From IMG/VR virus record IMGVR_UViG_3300030685_000042, positions 1 to 44,560 of that record: DNA of 44,560 bases, one strand, 5' to 3'. Source of the DNA: a virus. Position 1 is the stretch's first letter; each line of letters begins with the position of its first letter. Of the stretch, positions 20,516 to 28,340 are shown in pieces. Made by a program: the position numbers and the translations under genes. Under the pieces are notes generated by a model that ran no database searches, was not told the DNA's origin, and saw only the letters and a list, made by a program, of their open reading frames with translations.

Positions 20516-21735
20516 TATGCTGCTTTCTTTAGAAGTAATTGTACAAATTCTTCAATTTCCGAATCTACATTATTTGGAATTTTTGCTCCATTCACAAAAG
20601 CATTTCGCATGATTCCTAAACTGTGATTAATGTCCATGAACGAGTCATAATCTCTTATTTCCTCGGCTTTCACGGCACTCTTCGTAGTTACAATGGATTC
20701 AAATAATACTTTGTTGTGGTCGATATTCGACTTATTTTTCAAATAATTAATTACGGGTAACATAAAGTTGTTGGTAATCTTCTCATCGTAATTACGAGTC
20801 TTGATTATCTGCAAATCTTTAATGTATTTTGACATTTCCAATACTTTACGCGGAGTATAGTCTGCCATATCATTGATTGTCTCAACGATTGCTGCAAGTT
20901 TTGCTCCATCAAAATTTGGATAGCGATTCAACACAAGGCTGGCGGTATTCAATTTTGTCATTTTGTACTGTACTTTTAATGAAACTGGAAAACGTTGAGT
21001 CAAAGCTTCTGTAGAGTCATCTTGGATAACTTCTTCATAAGTTTTGTTTGTCAGACCAATGATAATTTTGGTTTTCATTGGAAAGCGTTGGTTTCCGTTT
21101 CGGATTTCTTTCGAAGTCAATGTGTCTTTCAATGCAGCCAAAACACGTGGATTGGCGTCAAATATTTCCTCGAAAATTACGATTTCTTTATTTGCAAAAG
21201 AGTTTTCGCAATTGTATTCGATTACGCCGGTTTCAGTCATTTGTTTAATGTTGATACCGCCGAACAGATCTTCTTCTGTTGTTGCTTCGGAAAGAGATTT
21301 AATAAATACTCGTTCCTTTAATTCCGGACAACTAAAAAGCATATCCATAAATTCAGATTTACCAAATCCACCTTTGCCATACAATATGAGATTCATATCA
21401 TTAGCAAGAGAGTTCTTGATTACTTCTGAAACGCCGGAAGTGTTAATAAACTTCTGACTTAATGTTTCATATACTTTGTTAGTTGTTTTGTACTCGTGTA
21501 ATCGAATATCACCGAATTGTTCGATAATCTGTTTTTTCAATTTTCGGAACTTACGTCCGTCCAATTTTTCTTCTCCCCAAGAACCATCAGTCAGCGATTT
21601 ACCGCTATCTTCAATAATGAATTCCATAGAGTTTTTGTCGATTAAAACAAGTTTGTTGGTTTTGATACCGAAGAAGTTATTAATTTCTTCCGGGGTAATC
21701 AAATATGTATTTTTGTTATCAGTTTTGATAATCAT
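20515..21735 (-). CDS. MoxR-like AAA+ ATPase
   Basis: 406 residues from ATG at 21735, which is preceded by TATATCAAATG. Walker A is GKGGFGKS (residues 120-127), Walker B is IVIFEE (185-190), a sensor-1 Asn falls in GLTN (residue 230), and an arginine-finger candidate is in TQRFP (Arg248). The glutamate-rich Walker B, followed by a DANPRVLAALKDTL insert, is typical of MoxR/dynein-like AAA+ proteins. The N-terminal 100 residues are not recognisable. It ends overlapping the VWA gene by one base. The likely job is ATP-driven remodelling of a protein complex with the VWA partner. Codon and base use here (more GC and CGG/CCG) differs a little from the neighbours to the left. A tRNA-like element lies just upstream at 21794-21855. 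Confidence 0.85.
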   Translation of the reverse strand: MIIKTDNKNTYLITPEEINNFFGIKTNKLVLIDKNSMEFIIEDSGKSLTDGSWGEEKLDGRKFRKLKKQIIEQFGDIRLHEYKTTNKVYETLSQKFINTSGVSEVIKNSLANDMNLILYGKGGFGKSEFMDMLFSCPELKERVFIKSLSEATTEEDLFGGINIKQMTETGVIEYNCENSFANKEIVIFEEIFDANPRVLAALKDTLTSKEIRNGNQRFPMKTKIIIGLTNKTYEEVIQDDSTEALTQRFPVSLKVQYKMTKLNTASLVLNRYPNFDGAKLAAIVETINDMADYTPRKVLEMSKYIKDLQIIKTRNYDEKITNNFMLPVINYLKNKSNIDHNKVLFESIVTTKSAVKAEEIRDYDSFMDINHSLGIMRNAFVNGAKIPNNVDSEIEEFVQLLLKKAA

Positions 21736-21793
21736 TTGATATAATTTGTAAATTTGTTAATAATAATACTTATTTTCTCTGCCCCTATCTAGT

Positions 21794-21855
21794 CGGGCAT
21801 ACAGGTCTCGCTCCTGTAACACTATTTCTAATGCTTAACTTCCGAGCTAATGCCC
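21794..21855 (-). ncRNA. Short tRNA-like fold without anticodon arm
   Basis: On the minus strand a six-base acceptor pair GGGCAT/ATGCCC encloses a D-arm-like GCT..AGC and a perfect five-base T-arm stem ACAGG/CCTGT with a seven-base loop AGCGAGA. Only about 15 bases remain where an anticodon arm (17 bases plus a variable loop) should be, forming at best a four-base stem. The element (62 bases) sits in the 126-base gap between primase and MoxR genes. It may be a degenerate tRNA, a tRNA-like processing signal or chance folding. Confidence 0.35.
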
Positions 21856-21861
21856 TTCTGT

Positions 21862-22833
21862 TTAATTAATCATTTCTTCAAGGACAGTTAATGCTTTCAC
21901 ATATCCTATTTTCTTGACTAAATCACTAATGTCCTTTGTTTTGTGTTTCTTATTTATAAAGATCGCATGGAAATTATATTCAGAGCATAACTGCCTTGCA
22001 AATTTCATTCCTGTTTTATCTCTATCATAAAAAACTAATATTCTTGTGAATCTTGATTTTAAATTGTCTATAACCGCTTTTGGTATGATAGTGCTTTCGC
22101 TCGAAGGAGCAACTGCATTATATCCCAATTCTTTTAGCACCATAATGTCTTTTAAAGACTTAGTAATAATTAATAAGTCTCCAGATTCGGGCAATTGCTC
22201 AAATCCAAATATGTCTAGTGCGCTAAGATTTCCTCTCCACTTGTTTAGCTTCGTTTCATACGGTTTGTAAATTTTAAACTTGTTAAATACTTTATAGCAA
22301 TACATTGGGTTATCGTTTTCATATTTGGATTTTACCAAATTGTCAACTAGGTATTTTTGTATAGGGTCTACCTTGTATAATTTCAATGTATCTGCTGTTA
22401 TACAGAACTGTTCCCAGAACTCCTTATCTACTTGCGTAAATGGCTTTCTGACTACAGCTATGTGTTTTTCCTTTGCTTGATAAGTTCTCTTCTTATCTGT
22501 CATATTATCCGATAAGGACTCTATTGACATATCGTCAAAGACTATCTTTAAGGTCTCACTGTATGTTGATAAGTTTTTGTATTTTTTTACAAAATTAAAA
22601 ACGTCTCCACAATCACCACTGGCCATATCTTTGTAAAGTAAGGCCCCGGTCTTGTTGCTAACAAATATTCCAAAAGACGGATTTTTATCGTCTCTTAGAG
22701 GACTGTTATATATATGACCAATCTTGAAATTACCGATATATTTAGCGAAAATGGCATATTCTGTCGTCTTCGATAAGATATCGGTTTTTTCGATTCTGTT
22801 TGTTTTTGGATTAAGTATGACGTTTGTGTTCAT
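21862..22833 (-). CDS. DnaG-type DNA primase with TOPRIM domain
   Basis: 323 residues from ATG at 22833; a TTG nine bases upstream is less likely. The N-terminal region has NSPLRDDKNPSFGIF and LYKDMASGDCGDVFNFV (residues 43-82). These match the core of the CHC2-type primase domain, though the usual zinc-binding Cys/His set is missing. The TOPRIM part includes LLIITKSLKD (220-229), which has Lys-Ser where many primases have Glu, and the metal-binding Asp pair in VFYDRDKTG (Asp270, Asp272). It would make RNA primers for replication with the DnaB-like helicase encoded upstream at 24.9-25.9 kb. The SSB-like gene ends 12 bases before this start, so they share a message. Loss of the zinc ligands and the altered TOPRIM residue are the odd points. 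Confidence 0.85.
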   Translation of the reverse strand: MNTNVILNPKTNRIEKTDILSKTTEYAIFAKYIGNFKIGHIYNSPLRDDKNPSFGIFVSNKTGALLYKDMASGDCGDVFNFVKKYKNLSTYSETLKIVFDDMSIESLSDNMTDKKRTYQAKEKHIAVVRKPFTQVDKEFWEQFCITADTLKLYKVDPIQKYLVDNLVKSKYENDNPMYCYKVFNKFKIYKPYETKLNKWRGNLSALDIFGFEQLPESGDLLIITKSLKDIMVLKELGYNAVAPSSESTIIPKAVIDNLKSRFTRILVFYDRDKTGMKFARQLCSEYNFHAIFINKKHKTKDISDLVKKIGYVKALTVLEEMIN

Positions 22834-22845
22834 ACTATTCAATTA

Positions 22846-23448
22846 TTAGAACGGCAAATCGTTATTGGCGACTGTCGGTGTTGCTGTAAATACTTCTGCT
22901 GAAGATTTTTCTGCATTTTCTTTATCACCTAATACAGGTCTTTCGAATAAATCAATTGCCAACTTCGCGATTTTACTCTTTTCTGTTGGTATTTCCATTG
23001 ATTCAATAAACGTATATACAGAGTATTTAGGTAATGAGGTATAACCATTCTGTCCATAGACAATTTTTAATCTAACTAATTTGGTTTTGTCAACCGCATT
23101 CATTAAATCAGTTACCCATTTAAAGAAGGCTTCAAATGAATCGTATGAGAAATTACTCAACTGATCCTTTGTATACCATACACTCATTATCTGCAATATT
23201 CTTGCGGCTTGTTTATTTGCTTTTTCAGCAAACTCAGCATCGGTCTGGTCGTTGAATTTTGTAGGGATATATTCGGTCTGTGTTAAAGCAGCGCCATCCT
23301 TTACAAATTTGAACTCAATGAATAGATTACCGTTTGTTGATTTTTCATTTCTTACTCCAGCGAATTCTACATTCTCATGTATACCAGCGCCCAGAAATGA
23401 AACGTCTTTCGATTTTAAATCAAAAGCGTTATTTGTATTAAATATCAT
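22846..23448 (-). CDS. Putative single-stranded DNA-binding protein
   Basis: 200 residues from ATG at 23448. The body has alternating beta-like segments but no family I can name with certainty. The telling feature is the C-terminus: a Ser/Thr/Ala-rich linker ending in NNDLPF, closely matching the acidic DDDLPF-type tail through which bacterial SSBs recruit partners. The length (200) is a little long for a classical OB-fold SSB. The position directly between the Sak4-like ATPase (13-base gap) and primase (12-base gap) supports a replication/recombination role: coating single-stranded DNA and docking other replisome proteins. What else it could be: a phage recombination mediator with an SSB-like tail. 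Confidence 0.7.
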   Translation of the reverse strand: MIFNTNNAFDLKSKDVSFLGAGIHENVEFAGVRNEKSTNGNLFIEFKFVKDGAALTQTEYIPTKFNDQTDAEFAEKANKQAARILQIMSVWYTKDQLSNFSYDSFEAFFKWVTDLMNAVDKTKLVRLKIVYGQNGYTSLPKYSVYTFIESMEIPTEKSKIAKLAIDLFERPVLGDKENAEKSSAEVFTATPTVANNDLPF

Positions 23449-23461
23449 AATTTATATCTTT

Positions 23462-24211
23462 TTAATCGTTACTTGGCAAAAACACTTTATCCCAATAGGT
23501 AGTTATCTCATTTTCCGTGTTGGAATCTGCGATTACTATTTTCTGTCCTCTTAAGTGTGGCGCTCTTGCTTCTCTAACTGAATTTACTCCTCCTTCAAAC
23601 GAAATTAAAGTCTCGTTTGTTTTTCTGTATACATATCCGACTGCGTCTGCTTCTCCGCAAACTATGTCTCCAAGTTTTCCCACTAAATCTATTTGCATTT
23701 CTGACAATTCTTGTCCGTCTTTCGTTATTAGCGTATCTTTCGTATGCCCAATCAAAATAAAATGATCGGTCAAATTTCTGAATTCGTCTATTATCGTCTT
23801 AACGGCTTCTCTTAAGTAAAGATAACCTGCACCTTTTTCTAATGTTCTCACATCAGTTCCAGTCCAGTTCTTCGCTATAGGATTTTGTTTGTATAAACTA
23901 GCGGCATATGGCAAGCACATGTCTTCTAATCTGGTAGCATTGTCTATTGCTATATATTTATATGGTTTAGTTCCTGTTTCCACAATTTTTGCTTTGATTG
24001 CCTTCACAATTTCGCCCAAATCTGCGACGCTTCTAGCCTGAACGGCCATTGCTTCTAGAAATTCCGATCCTCCCTCTAAATCTACGATTAAGCAGTTATC
24101 TAGGGTTGACAATAATGTTGTTTTTCCAGTTTTTGGCTTTCCAAACAAAATTAAGAATCGCGGGTTTAATACTTTAGGTATACTTTTTATTGTAGGTAAT
24201 TGTATGCTCAT
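23462..24211 (-). CDS. Sak4-like RecA-family ATPase (AAA_24 type)
   Basis: 249 residues from ATG at 24211. Walker A is GKPKTGKTT (residues 24-32), followed by LIVDLEGGSEFL with acidic residues 44-46. A Walker B-like YIAIDNATRLED and an FILIGHTKD sensor-like strand follow. Size and motif order match the phage Sak4/AAA_24 family of single-strand-annealing or recombination ATPases that work with SSB. The SSB-like gene is next downstream, which fits known Sak4-SSB pairs. A perfect nine-base-stem hairpin abuts the start codon (24212-24233), which could control translation. I am fairly sure of the fold; recombination is the family-based inference. Confidence 0.8.
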   Translation of the reverse strand: MSIQLPTIKSIPKVLNPRFLILFGKPKTGKTTLLSTLDNCLIVDLEGGSEFLEAMAVQARSVADLGEIVKAIKAKIVETGTKPYKYIAIDNATRLEDMCLPYAASLYKQNPIAKNWTGTDVRTLEKGAGYLYLREAVKTIIDEFRNLTDHFILIGHTKDTLITKDGQELSEMQIDLVGKLGDIVCGEADAVGYVYRKTNETLISFEGGVNSVREARAPHLRGQKIVIADSNTENEITTYWDKVFLPSND

Positions 24212-24233
24212 GTGTTATTTGTTTAAATAACAC
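24212..24233 (-). promoter_or_regulatory. Hairpin directly abutting the start codon of the Sak4-like gene
   Basis: On the minus strand the arms GTGTTATTT and AAATAACAC form a perfect nine-base stem with loop AAAC, and the next base is the A of ATG. Such placement covers the ribosome footprint and resembles a translational operator. No T-tract follows, so it is not a terminator. An AAATTTTATCAGA element lies about 15 bases further upstream (24248-24260). Confidence 0.55.
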
Positions 24234-24306
24234 GAAGATATATTTTTTCTGATAAAATTTGAAATTATTTGATATTGTCTGAAACCTTCATGTCATAATA
24301 TTACTA

Positions 24307-24888
24307 TTAGAACGCTGATTTAATCGTAACTACGATAGTTTTAATTGTTTCCAATTGATAACTAGTGTATCTACTGAACGTTTCAGGTTTTGCATAGCGT
24401 GGAATAATCGTGTATCCAACTTTAATGAAATTATCGTAAATTTCAACTAAATTACCGGCTACATACACATAGTTTGCTGGCATGTTGCTTTTGAAACAAC
24501 TGCAGCCACTTGAGTATGTTCTGATATATGGATTGTATGATTGTTTTGGCTTGCGAGCTTCAGCGAATGCTTCCAGCTTGTCCATTACTGTGTTCCACTC
24601 ATTTTTGAGATCGTGCACAGGAACGTTACCTTGCAGGAAGTTATTGTTTTTAACCCAATTGACGTCGAATGATTTTGAGGTGCCAAACGTAATAGTGTGG
24701 CCCGGTTTTGCATAGTTGATTCCTTTAATCTCTACACCACCTGTGGTATAAAACGGAGCATCCAATCCAGCAACTGTTAATTGTGGATATTTTTCGATCA
24801 ATTTATTGACCAATGCTTGTTTGTAAATAAGATAAGGATCTACGTTTGCTTTCGGAATTGTTACCGCAAAAGATTTATTATATGTCAT
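24307..24888 (-). CDS. Hypothetical protein within replication operon
   Basis: 193 residues from ATG at 24888, five bases after the helicase stop. I do not recognise it. Visible features are a mixed alpha/beta composition, LIYKQALVNKLIEKYPQL near the N-terminus, a KPGHTITFGT segment, and a central CSCF pair of cysteines (GCSCFKSN). The C-terminus is hydrophobic and ends KTIVVTIKSAF. There are no nucleotide-binding motifs and no signal peptide. Base use is slightly more GC-rich than the helicase. Its place between helicase and Sak4-like genes suggests a replication or recombination accessory function, but the sequence itself gives no mechanism. Confidence 0.7.
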   Translation of the reverse strand: MTYNKSFAVTIPKANVDPYLIYKQALVNKLIEKYPQLTVAGLDAPFYTTGGVEIKGINYAKPGHTITFGTSKSFDVNWVKNNNFLQGNVPVHDLKNEWNTVMDKLEAFAEARKPKQSYNPYIRTYSSGCSCFKSNMPANYVYVAGNLVEIYDNFIKVGYTIIPRYAKPETFSRYTSYQLETIKTIVVTIKSAF

Positions 24889-24893
24889 GGTTT

Positions 24894-25883
24894 TTATTTT
24901 TTAAATTCGAGTTGTTGTTGTGATTGTTGGGCTTTTTCCGAATCCTCATCCGGTTCTTTCAAATTGTTAAATTTAAGGTCATTGATAAATTTCAATATTC
25001 TTAAATCTCCCTCTCTGTTTTTGAGAAAATGTAGATATACGCAATCCTTGACGGGGAGATTGTAAATGCCATACGACATCAAACCGAGTAGTTCAGGCCT
25101 GTGTATTACAATTACGTAGTCGCTACCTTGGAAAACTGCATCACTAGACGATAAATCGCTTCGTTGAGGATAATGCATTCCCGAGTTGTTCAGCCTTTCG
25201 GGCCGTTCTATTTCTCTATTCATTTGAGAAATTTGTATTATAGAAGTCTTGCCAACTTTCTTTACTTCTATTAATGATTTTTCTAAATCCACTATTATCG
25301 CTCTTTCCGATTCTCCAGAAGACCCACGTATTAATAGTGTATGGTCTATTGTTACTACTAGCCATTTGTTTTTAGCTATAGTTGATTGGAAAAATTTGAT
25401 TGTGTTTTCTATTTCCTGCACACTACCCGCAGAGTCCACATAATATATTGGATACTGGGTTATTTGCTGTGCTACCTTTTCAACGCCTGTGAAGTCTTCT
25501 TCGGTTATTAGGCCTTTGTCTGAGGCGGAATATAATTCTGACGTTGTTTTCTTTAATTTATATGATATCTTTCTACCAACTTGGCGAGAGCTTAACATTT
25601 CAAAGGAAAATGATAGCATTACTACATCTTCTAGTGGATTTAAATCTATTAAATCAGTTTCAAGGGTATTTACAAAGGAAGATTTACCGGAGCCTGATAT
25701 GCCCGCTACTGCGTAGATTGCATTTGGCTCGATTCCTCCCATTGCTAGTCGATTAAATTTAGACCATCTCGTTCTTAGTGATCTGACCTTATTCTCTCTT
25801 CTATCCTTTATGTACTTTACAATTTCATTGGTTGCAGAAGAGATATGTCTATAGTTCAGAACTTTAGTCGATTTCTGTTCCAT
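24894..25883 (-). CDS. DnaB-type replicative helicase
   Basis: 329 residues from ATG at 25883. The RecA-like motor has Walker A GISGSGKSS (residues 61-69), the SFEM motif (93-96, the DnaB H1a context), Walker B-like WLVVTIDHTLLI, the QISQMNRE strand typical of DnaB motif H3, and a final PQRSDLSSSDAVFQGSDYVIVIHR segment (DnaB H4: the LSSSDAVFQ glycine/serine-rich loop). The usual N-terminal primase-interaction domain is reduced to about 35 residues, so it is shorter than cellular DnaB (about 450-470). It would unwind DNA 5' to 3' as a hexamer at the phage fork. The start overlaps the upstream putative loader gene by 20 bases. Confidence 0.88.
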   Translation of the reverse strand: MEQKSTKVLNYRHISSATNEIVKYIKDRRENKVRSLRTRWSKFNRLAMGGIEPNAIYAVAGISGSGKSSFVNTLETDLIDLNPLEDVVMLSFSFEMLSSRQVGRKISYKLKKTTSELYSASDKGLITEEDFTGVEKVAQQITQYPIYYVDSAGSVQEIENTIKFFQSTIAKNKWLVVTIDHTLLIRGSSGESERAIIVDLEKSLIEVKKVGKTSIIQISQMNREIERPERLNNSGMHYPQRSDLSSSDAVFQGSDYVIVIHRPELLGLMSYGIYNLPVKDCVYLHFLKNREGDLRILKFINDLKFNNLKEPDEDSEKAQQSQQQLEFKK

Positions 25884-26430
25884 ATATTTTCTCTGCTGTA
25901 TGTTGGACTTTTTTGTCCTTTAGAAACTCGTCATATAATAGCCACTCTTCTGCAAGTAGCCATTTAGACATTCGTTTCATATATCCCATCGACCCACTTG
26001 ATTTTCGAGTTGTTAATTCGAATTTCAAACAGTCTAAAATGTGTTCGTGTTTTGTTTTACTTTTCCCCACGATCTTTTCGTAGGCTTTTCTGCATCTACT
26101 TACATCTCCTCTCAGATAGTCTTTCATTCCATCTGGTCTGCTTGTCGATATTGGATATGATTCGTAGAACTCGTCAAAGAAGTTCCTGGTTTTGAACTTA
26201 TTCTCGAATTCCTCGGTTATCTTTAGACTCGATATGTCCATTTCGTTGTATACCGATTCTTTTGTTAGTATATTTTTGTCTATTAGATTTAAAATGTCTG
26301 AATCAACTATATTTATTGTGTTTTGGTATGCACTAAAATTGATTTTTTCTACTATAAATTTAATAAGCATAAACTGATTTGTCGTTATTTTGAGGCGTTT
26401 GGCCTCGTCCAAATCTAGTTCTATCAGCAT
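25864..26430 (-). CDS. Putative helicase loader / replication initiation protein
   Basis: 188 residues from ATG at 26430. The C-terminal half has the pattern FFDEFYESYPISTSRPDG, then a helical stretch KAYEKIVG, then FELTTRKSSGSMGYMKRMSKWLLAEEWLLYDEFL. I recognise this as the shape of phage replisome-organiser proteins, in which a Trp-rich basic terminal helix pair contacts DNA or helicase. The N-terminal part (residues 1-80) is helical with DILNLIDKNIL. It overlaps the DnaB-like gene by 20 bases, the usual neighbourhood of a loader. A gene-specific leader contains ATTTTATCAGA at about 35 bases upstream. Assignment rests on context plus a weak family memory. Confidence 0.6.
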   Translation of the reverse strand: MLIELDLDEAKRLKITTNQFMLIKFIVEKINFSAYQNTINIVDSDILNLIDKNILTKESVYNEMDISSLKITEEFENKFKTRNFFDEFYESYPISTSRPDGMKDYLRGDVSRCRKAYEKIVGKSKTKHEHILDCLKFELTTRKSSGSMGYMKRMSKWLLAEEWLLYDEFLKDKKVQHTAEKIYGTEID

Positions 26431-26488
26431 TTTCTTTTTACTTTAAAGTTTAAATTGATTGCTCTGATAAAATCTGATATGATTTGTA

Positions 26489-26947
26489 TTATGCTGCCAT
26501 TAGAAGCTCTTCTTCTGGCGGTGATTTGCTTAATAAAACATTATCAAATGCTTTCTGCATATCTGGTGAGATCCTACCTCCATAGTTATACATAAATGTG
26601 ATAATGTTGTTTATATGCTCTGGTGTTAACGTAGCAACTAGTCTCGTTTTAGGAGTTTCTAATAATACTTCGTTTTCGTCATACATTGACGTCCAGTATA
26701 AACATTCTTCCGGTGGTAGGCCTTGATCAATTAAGATAGTAGCTTCTTCGGTAACCCATTTTTCAAGCGAGTCTTCGATTAGTCCTAAGTTAATTAATAA
26801 TTGGCCAATTCGCTGATCTGGATTTTCCTTCCAGGACTTGCGAATAAACTCCGTATCAATTTCTAATACTGGAATTTTCCATTTTTTCTGTAATTCAGAC
26901 CAATTTACTTTTGCAAGAAAATCGTCTATTCTTTCTTTTGGTCTCAT
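26489..26947 (-). CDS. Hypothetical protein, helix-rich
   Basis: 152 residues from ATG at 26947. Unrecognised family. The sequence is helical and rich in Trp and acidic residues; the most distinctive block is SWKENPDQRIGQLLINLGLIEDSLEKWVTEE, quoted in part as NPDQRIGQLLINLG. There is no nucleotide-binding site, signal peptide or cysteine motif. The C-terminus (SPPEEELLMAA) is acidic. It lies 58 bases upstream of the loader gene, so it may be co-transcribed with the replication set. A strong nine-base-stem hairpin (26968-27027) sits in its leader. Confidence 0.65.
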   Translation of the reverse strand: MRPKERIDDFLAKVNWSELQKKWKIPVLEIDTEFIRKSWKENPDQRIGQLLINLGLIEDSLEKWVTEEATILIDQGLPPEECLYWTSMYDENEVLLETPKTRLVATLTPEHINNIITFMYNYGGRISPDMQKAFDNVLLSKSPPEEELLMAA

Positions 26948-26967
26948 AATTGTTAATTTTAATGAGG

Positions 26968-27027
26968 ACTAGCGGTAGTCTTGGTAATTTTTGTCGGACC
27001 CATAGGCTGACCGTCTTTACCGCTAGT
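26968..27027 (-). promoter_or_regulatory. Nine-base-pair closed element in an intergenic leader
   Basis: Minus-strand arms ACTAGCGGT and ACCGCTAGT pair perfectly and enclose 42 bases. The 3' arm is followed by CCTCATTAAAATT, a poor U-tract, so this is more likely a leader structure of the gene starting at 26947 or a processing site than an ordinary terminator. I see no convincing internal fold or known riboswitch core. Confidence 0.45.
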
Positions 27028-27108
27028 TTTTTGTTAAAGCGAGGGGATTGAACCACTCCTACTAATCTTTCTGTCACTGATTAATATTCTCCATTACTTC
27101 CTTTTTGT

Positions 27109-27537
27109 TTAATTTCCAAATTCAACTGAATTGTTGAAGTTTTCAAGTTGTTTTTCAATTGCCAGAATCATTACATCGATTTCCTGTACTTCGTTTGTCA
27201 CAAATACTGGAGATAAAATAACATTTTTACCTTTGGTTGGCATCATGTTAAGTTTGATTTTTTGTTCTTTTAATTGTTGCAGTGCGTAGATTGAAGGATA
27301 AATGCATGTTGCAGGTACTTGACTCATTTCGGTGAATCCCATATTTGCGGCCTGTATTTCTACTTTTACGTCTACTAACTTTTTTGAATCACTAATGATT
27401 GCTTTGTACAATCCTTGGATATCGTAATTACGCGGCCCTGAGTCTGCTACGTTTTCAATGCGAATGCGATCCCAATTCTTTTTGATATTGGCAATTAATA
27501 ATTCGCGTTCTGTAATAAGTGTTTTTGCTGTTTTCAT
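27109..27537 (-). CDS. Hypothetical protein
   Basis: 142 residues from ATG at 27537. Not recognised. The N-terminus is basic and helical (ELLIANIKKNWDRIRIEN), the centre contains SGPRNYDIQGLYKAII, and the C-terminal third is helical again with acidic residues (EIDVMILAIEKQLENF). No membrane segment or catalytic motif is visible. The leader has an AATCAATT element about 13-20 bases before the ATG, shared with several other genes here. A terminator for the preceding gene lies about 100 bases upstream of this start, so this gene is probably expressed from its own promoter. Confidence 0.65.
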   Translation of the reverse strand: MKTAKTLITERELLIANIKKNWDRIRIENVADSGPRNYDIQGLYKAIISDSKKLVDVKVEIQAANMGFTEMSQVPATCIYPSIYALQQLKEQKIKLNMMPTKGKNVILSPVFVTNEVQEIDVMILAIEKQLENFNNSVEFGN

Positions 27538-27639
27538 TGTTATAAAATTGATTTTTAATTGTTTGACTTTATGATAACTATTCAGCCTGGTACTTCTACC
27601 CCGTCAGTTCAATATCGGAATCACTTCCCTTATTGTATC

Positions 27640-27673
27640 AAAAGAGGGCTTGCGTTTGACTTCAAGCCCTCTC
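27640..27673 (-). terminator. Intrinsic terminator downstream of the 27793-28317 gene
   Basis: On the minus strand AGAGGGCTTG pairs with CAAGCCCTCT across a loop of about 13 bases and is followed by TTTTGAT. Ten GC-rich pairs plus a U-run make this a strong rho-independent terminator. Confidence 0.85.
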
Positions 27674-27721
27674 TGTATGTGTATTTAAATTTAAGAAACA
27701 AATCGGCATCCTTATGTAATT

Positions 27722-27765
27722 CGGAGTTACCCTACATAAAGAATATTCGTTTTCCGGAGTTACCC
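27722..27765 (-). repeat. Direct repeat of an 11-base element in a 3' untranslated region
   Basis: GGGTAACTCCG (minus strand) occurs at 27722-27732 and again at 27755-27765, 33 bases apart, between the stop at 27793 and the terminator at 27640-27673. I see no coding sequence here. Confidence 0.6.
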
Positions 27766-27792
27766 AACTTATATTTGTTTAATGTGTTCTTA

Positions 27793-28317
27793 TCATCCTT
27801 CGACCACTCCAACAACTGTGTTGCGGTTATTCAAGAATGAAGCAAGTAAATCGGTGTTTAAATTTCCACCTCCCATAAATATTTGCATATTTTTTGGCAT
27901 TGCTCTCTGCTCGATTACACGAATGTTCTCAACAACTTCTCTGTTACGAGATTTTGTATTTTGAAAGTTCGGTTGTGATTCTGTAAGGTGAGCCATATAC
28001 AAGCTAGTTACAACTTGTTTGCGGTCATTAGTAGATACCAATGCGCCTATGGCTTCGCCACAAAGCCACTGAACGTAAGGTATTTCTCCTTTAGTTTTAT
28101 GTGCGAGTAGTTTTGCAATAATAATATGCGAACATGATAGGAAGTCTATTTGATTCCCCGAACGTACAAACCAATCAATGAATGGTCCATACTTATTGAA
28201 TACAACTGTTCCGTCGTTTTTGATTTTGAATGCAGAACTATTTTCTAAGTAGATCTGAATCAATTCAGCAAAACGGTTTTTGTCGAATTCGTCAAAGATT
28301 AATTCTTCCGTATTCAT
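27793..28317 (-). CDS. Hypothetical protein with strong Shine-Dalgarno
   Basis: 174 residues from ATG at 28317, stop TGA. Not recognised. The N-terminus is acidic and helical (EELIFDEFDKNRFAELIQIYLE), the middle is hydrophobic (HIIIAKLLAHK), and the C-terminus ends with a Gly-rich GGGNLNTDLLASFLNNR stretch. No clear catalytic or membrane motif. Unlike most genes here it has a near-perfect AAAGGAGG seven bases before the ATG, as does the gene upstream (28341-28814, gap 23 bases), so the pair forms a separate unit. It ends at the terminator pair near 27.65 kb. Confidence 0.72.
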   Translation of the reverse strand: MNTEELIFDEFDKNRFAELIQIYLENSSAFKIKNDGTVVFNKYGPFIDWFVRSGNQIDFLSCSHIIIAKLLAHKTKGEIPYVQWLCGEAIGALVSTNDRKQVVTSLYMAHLTESQPNFQNTKSRNREVVENIRVIEQRAMPKNMQIFMGGGNLNTDLLASFLNNRNTVVGVVEG

Positions 28318-28340
28318 GGCGGCCTCCTTTCTGACTGAGA

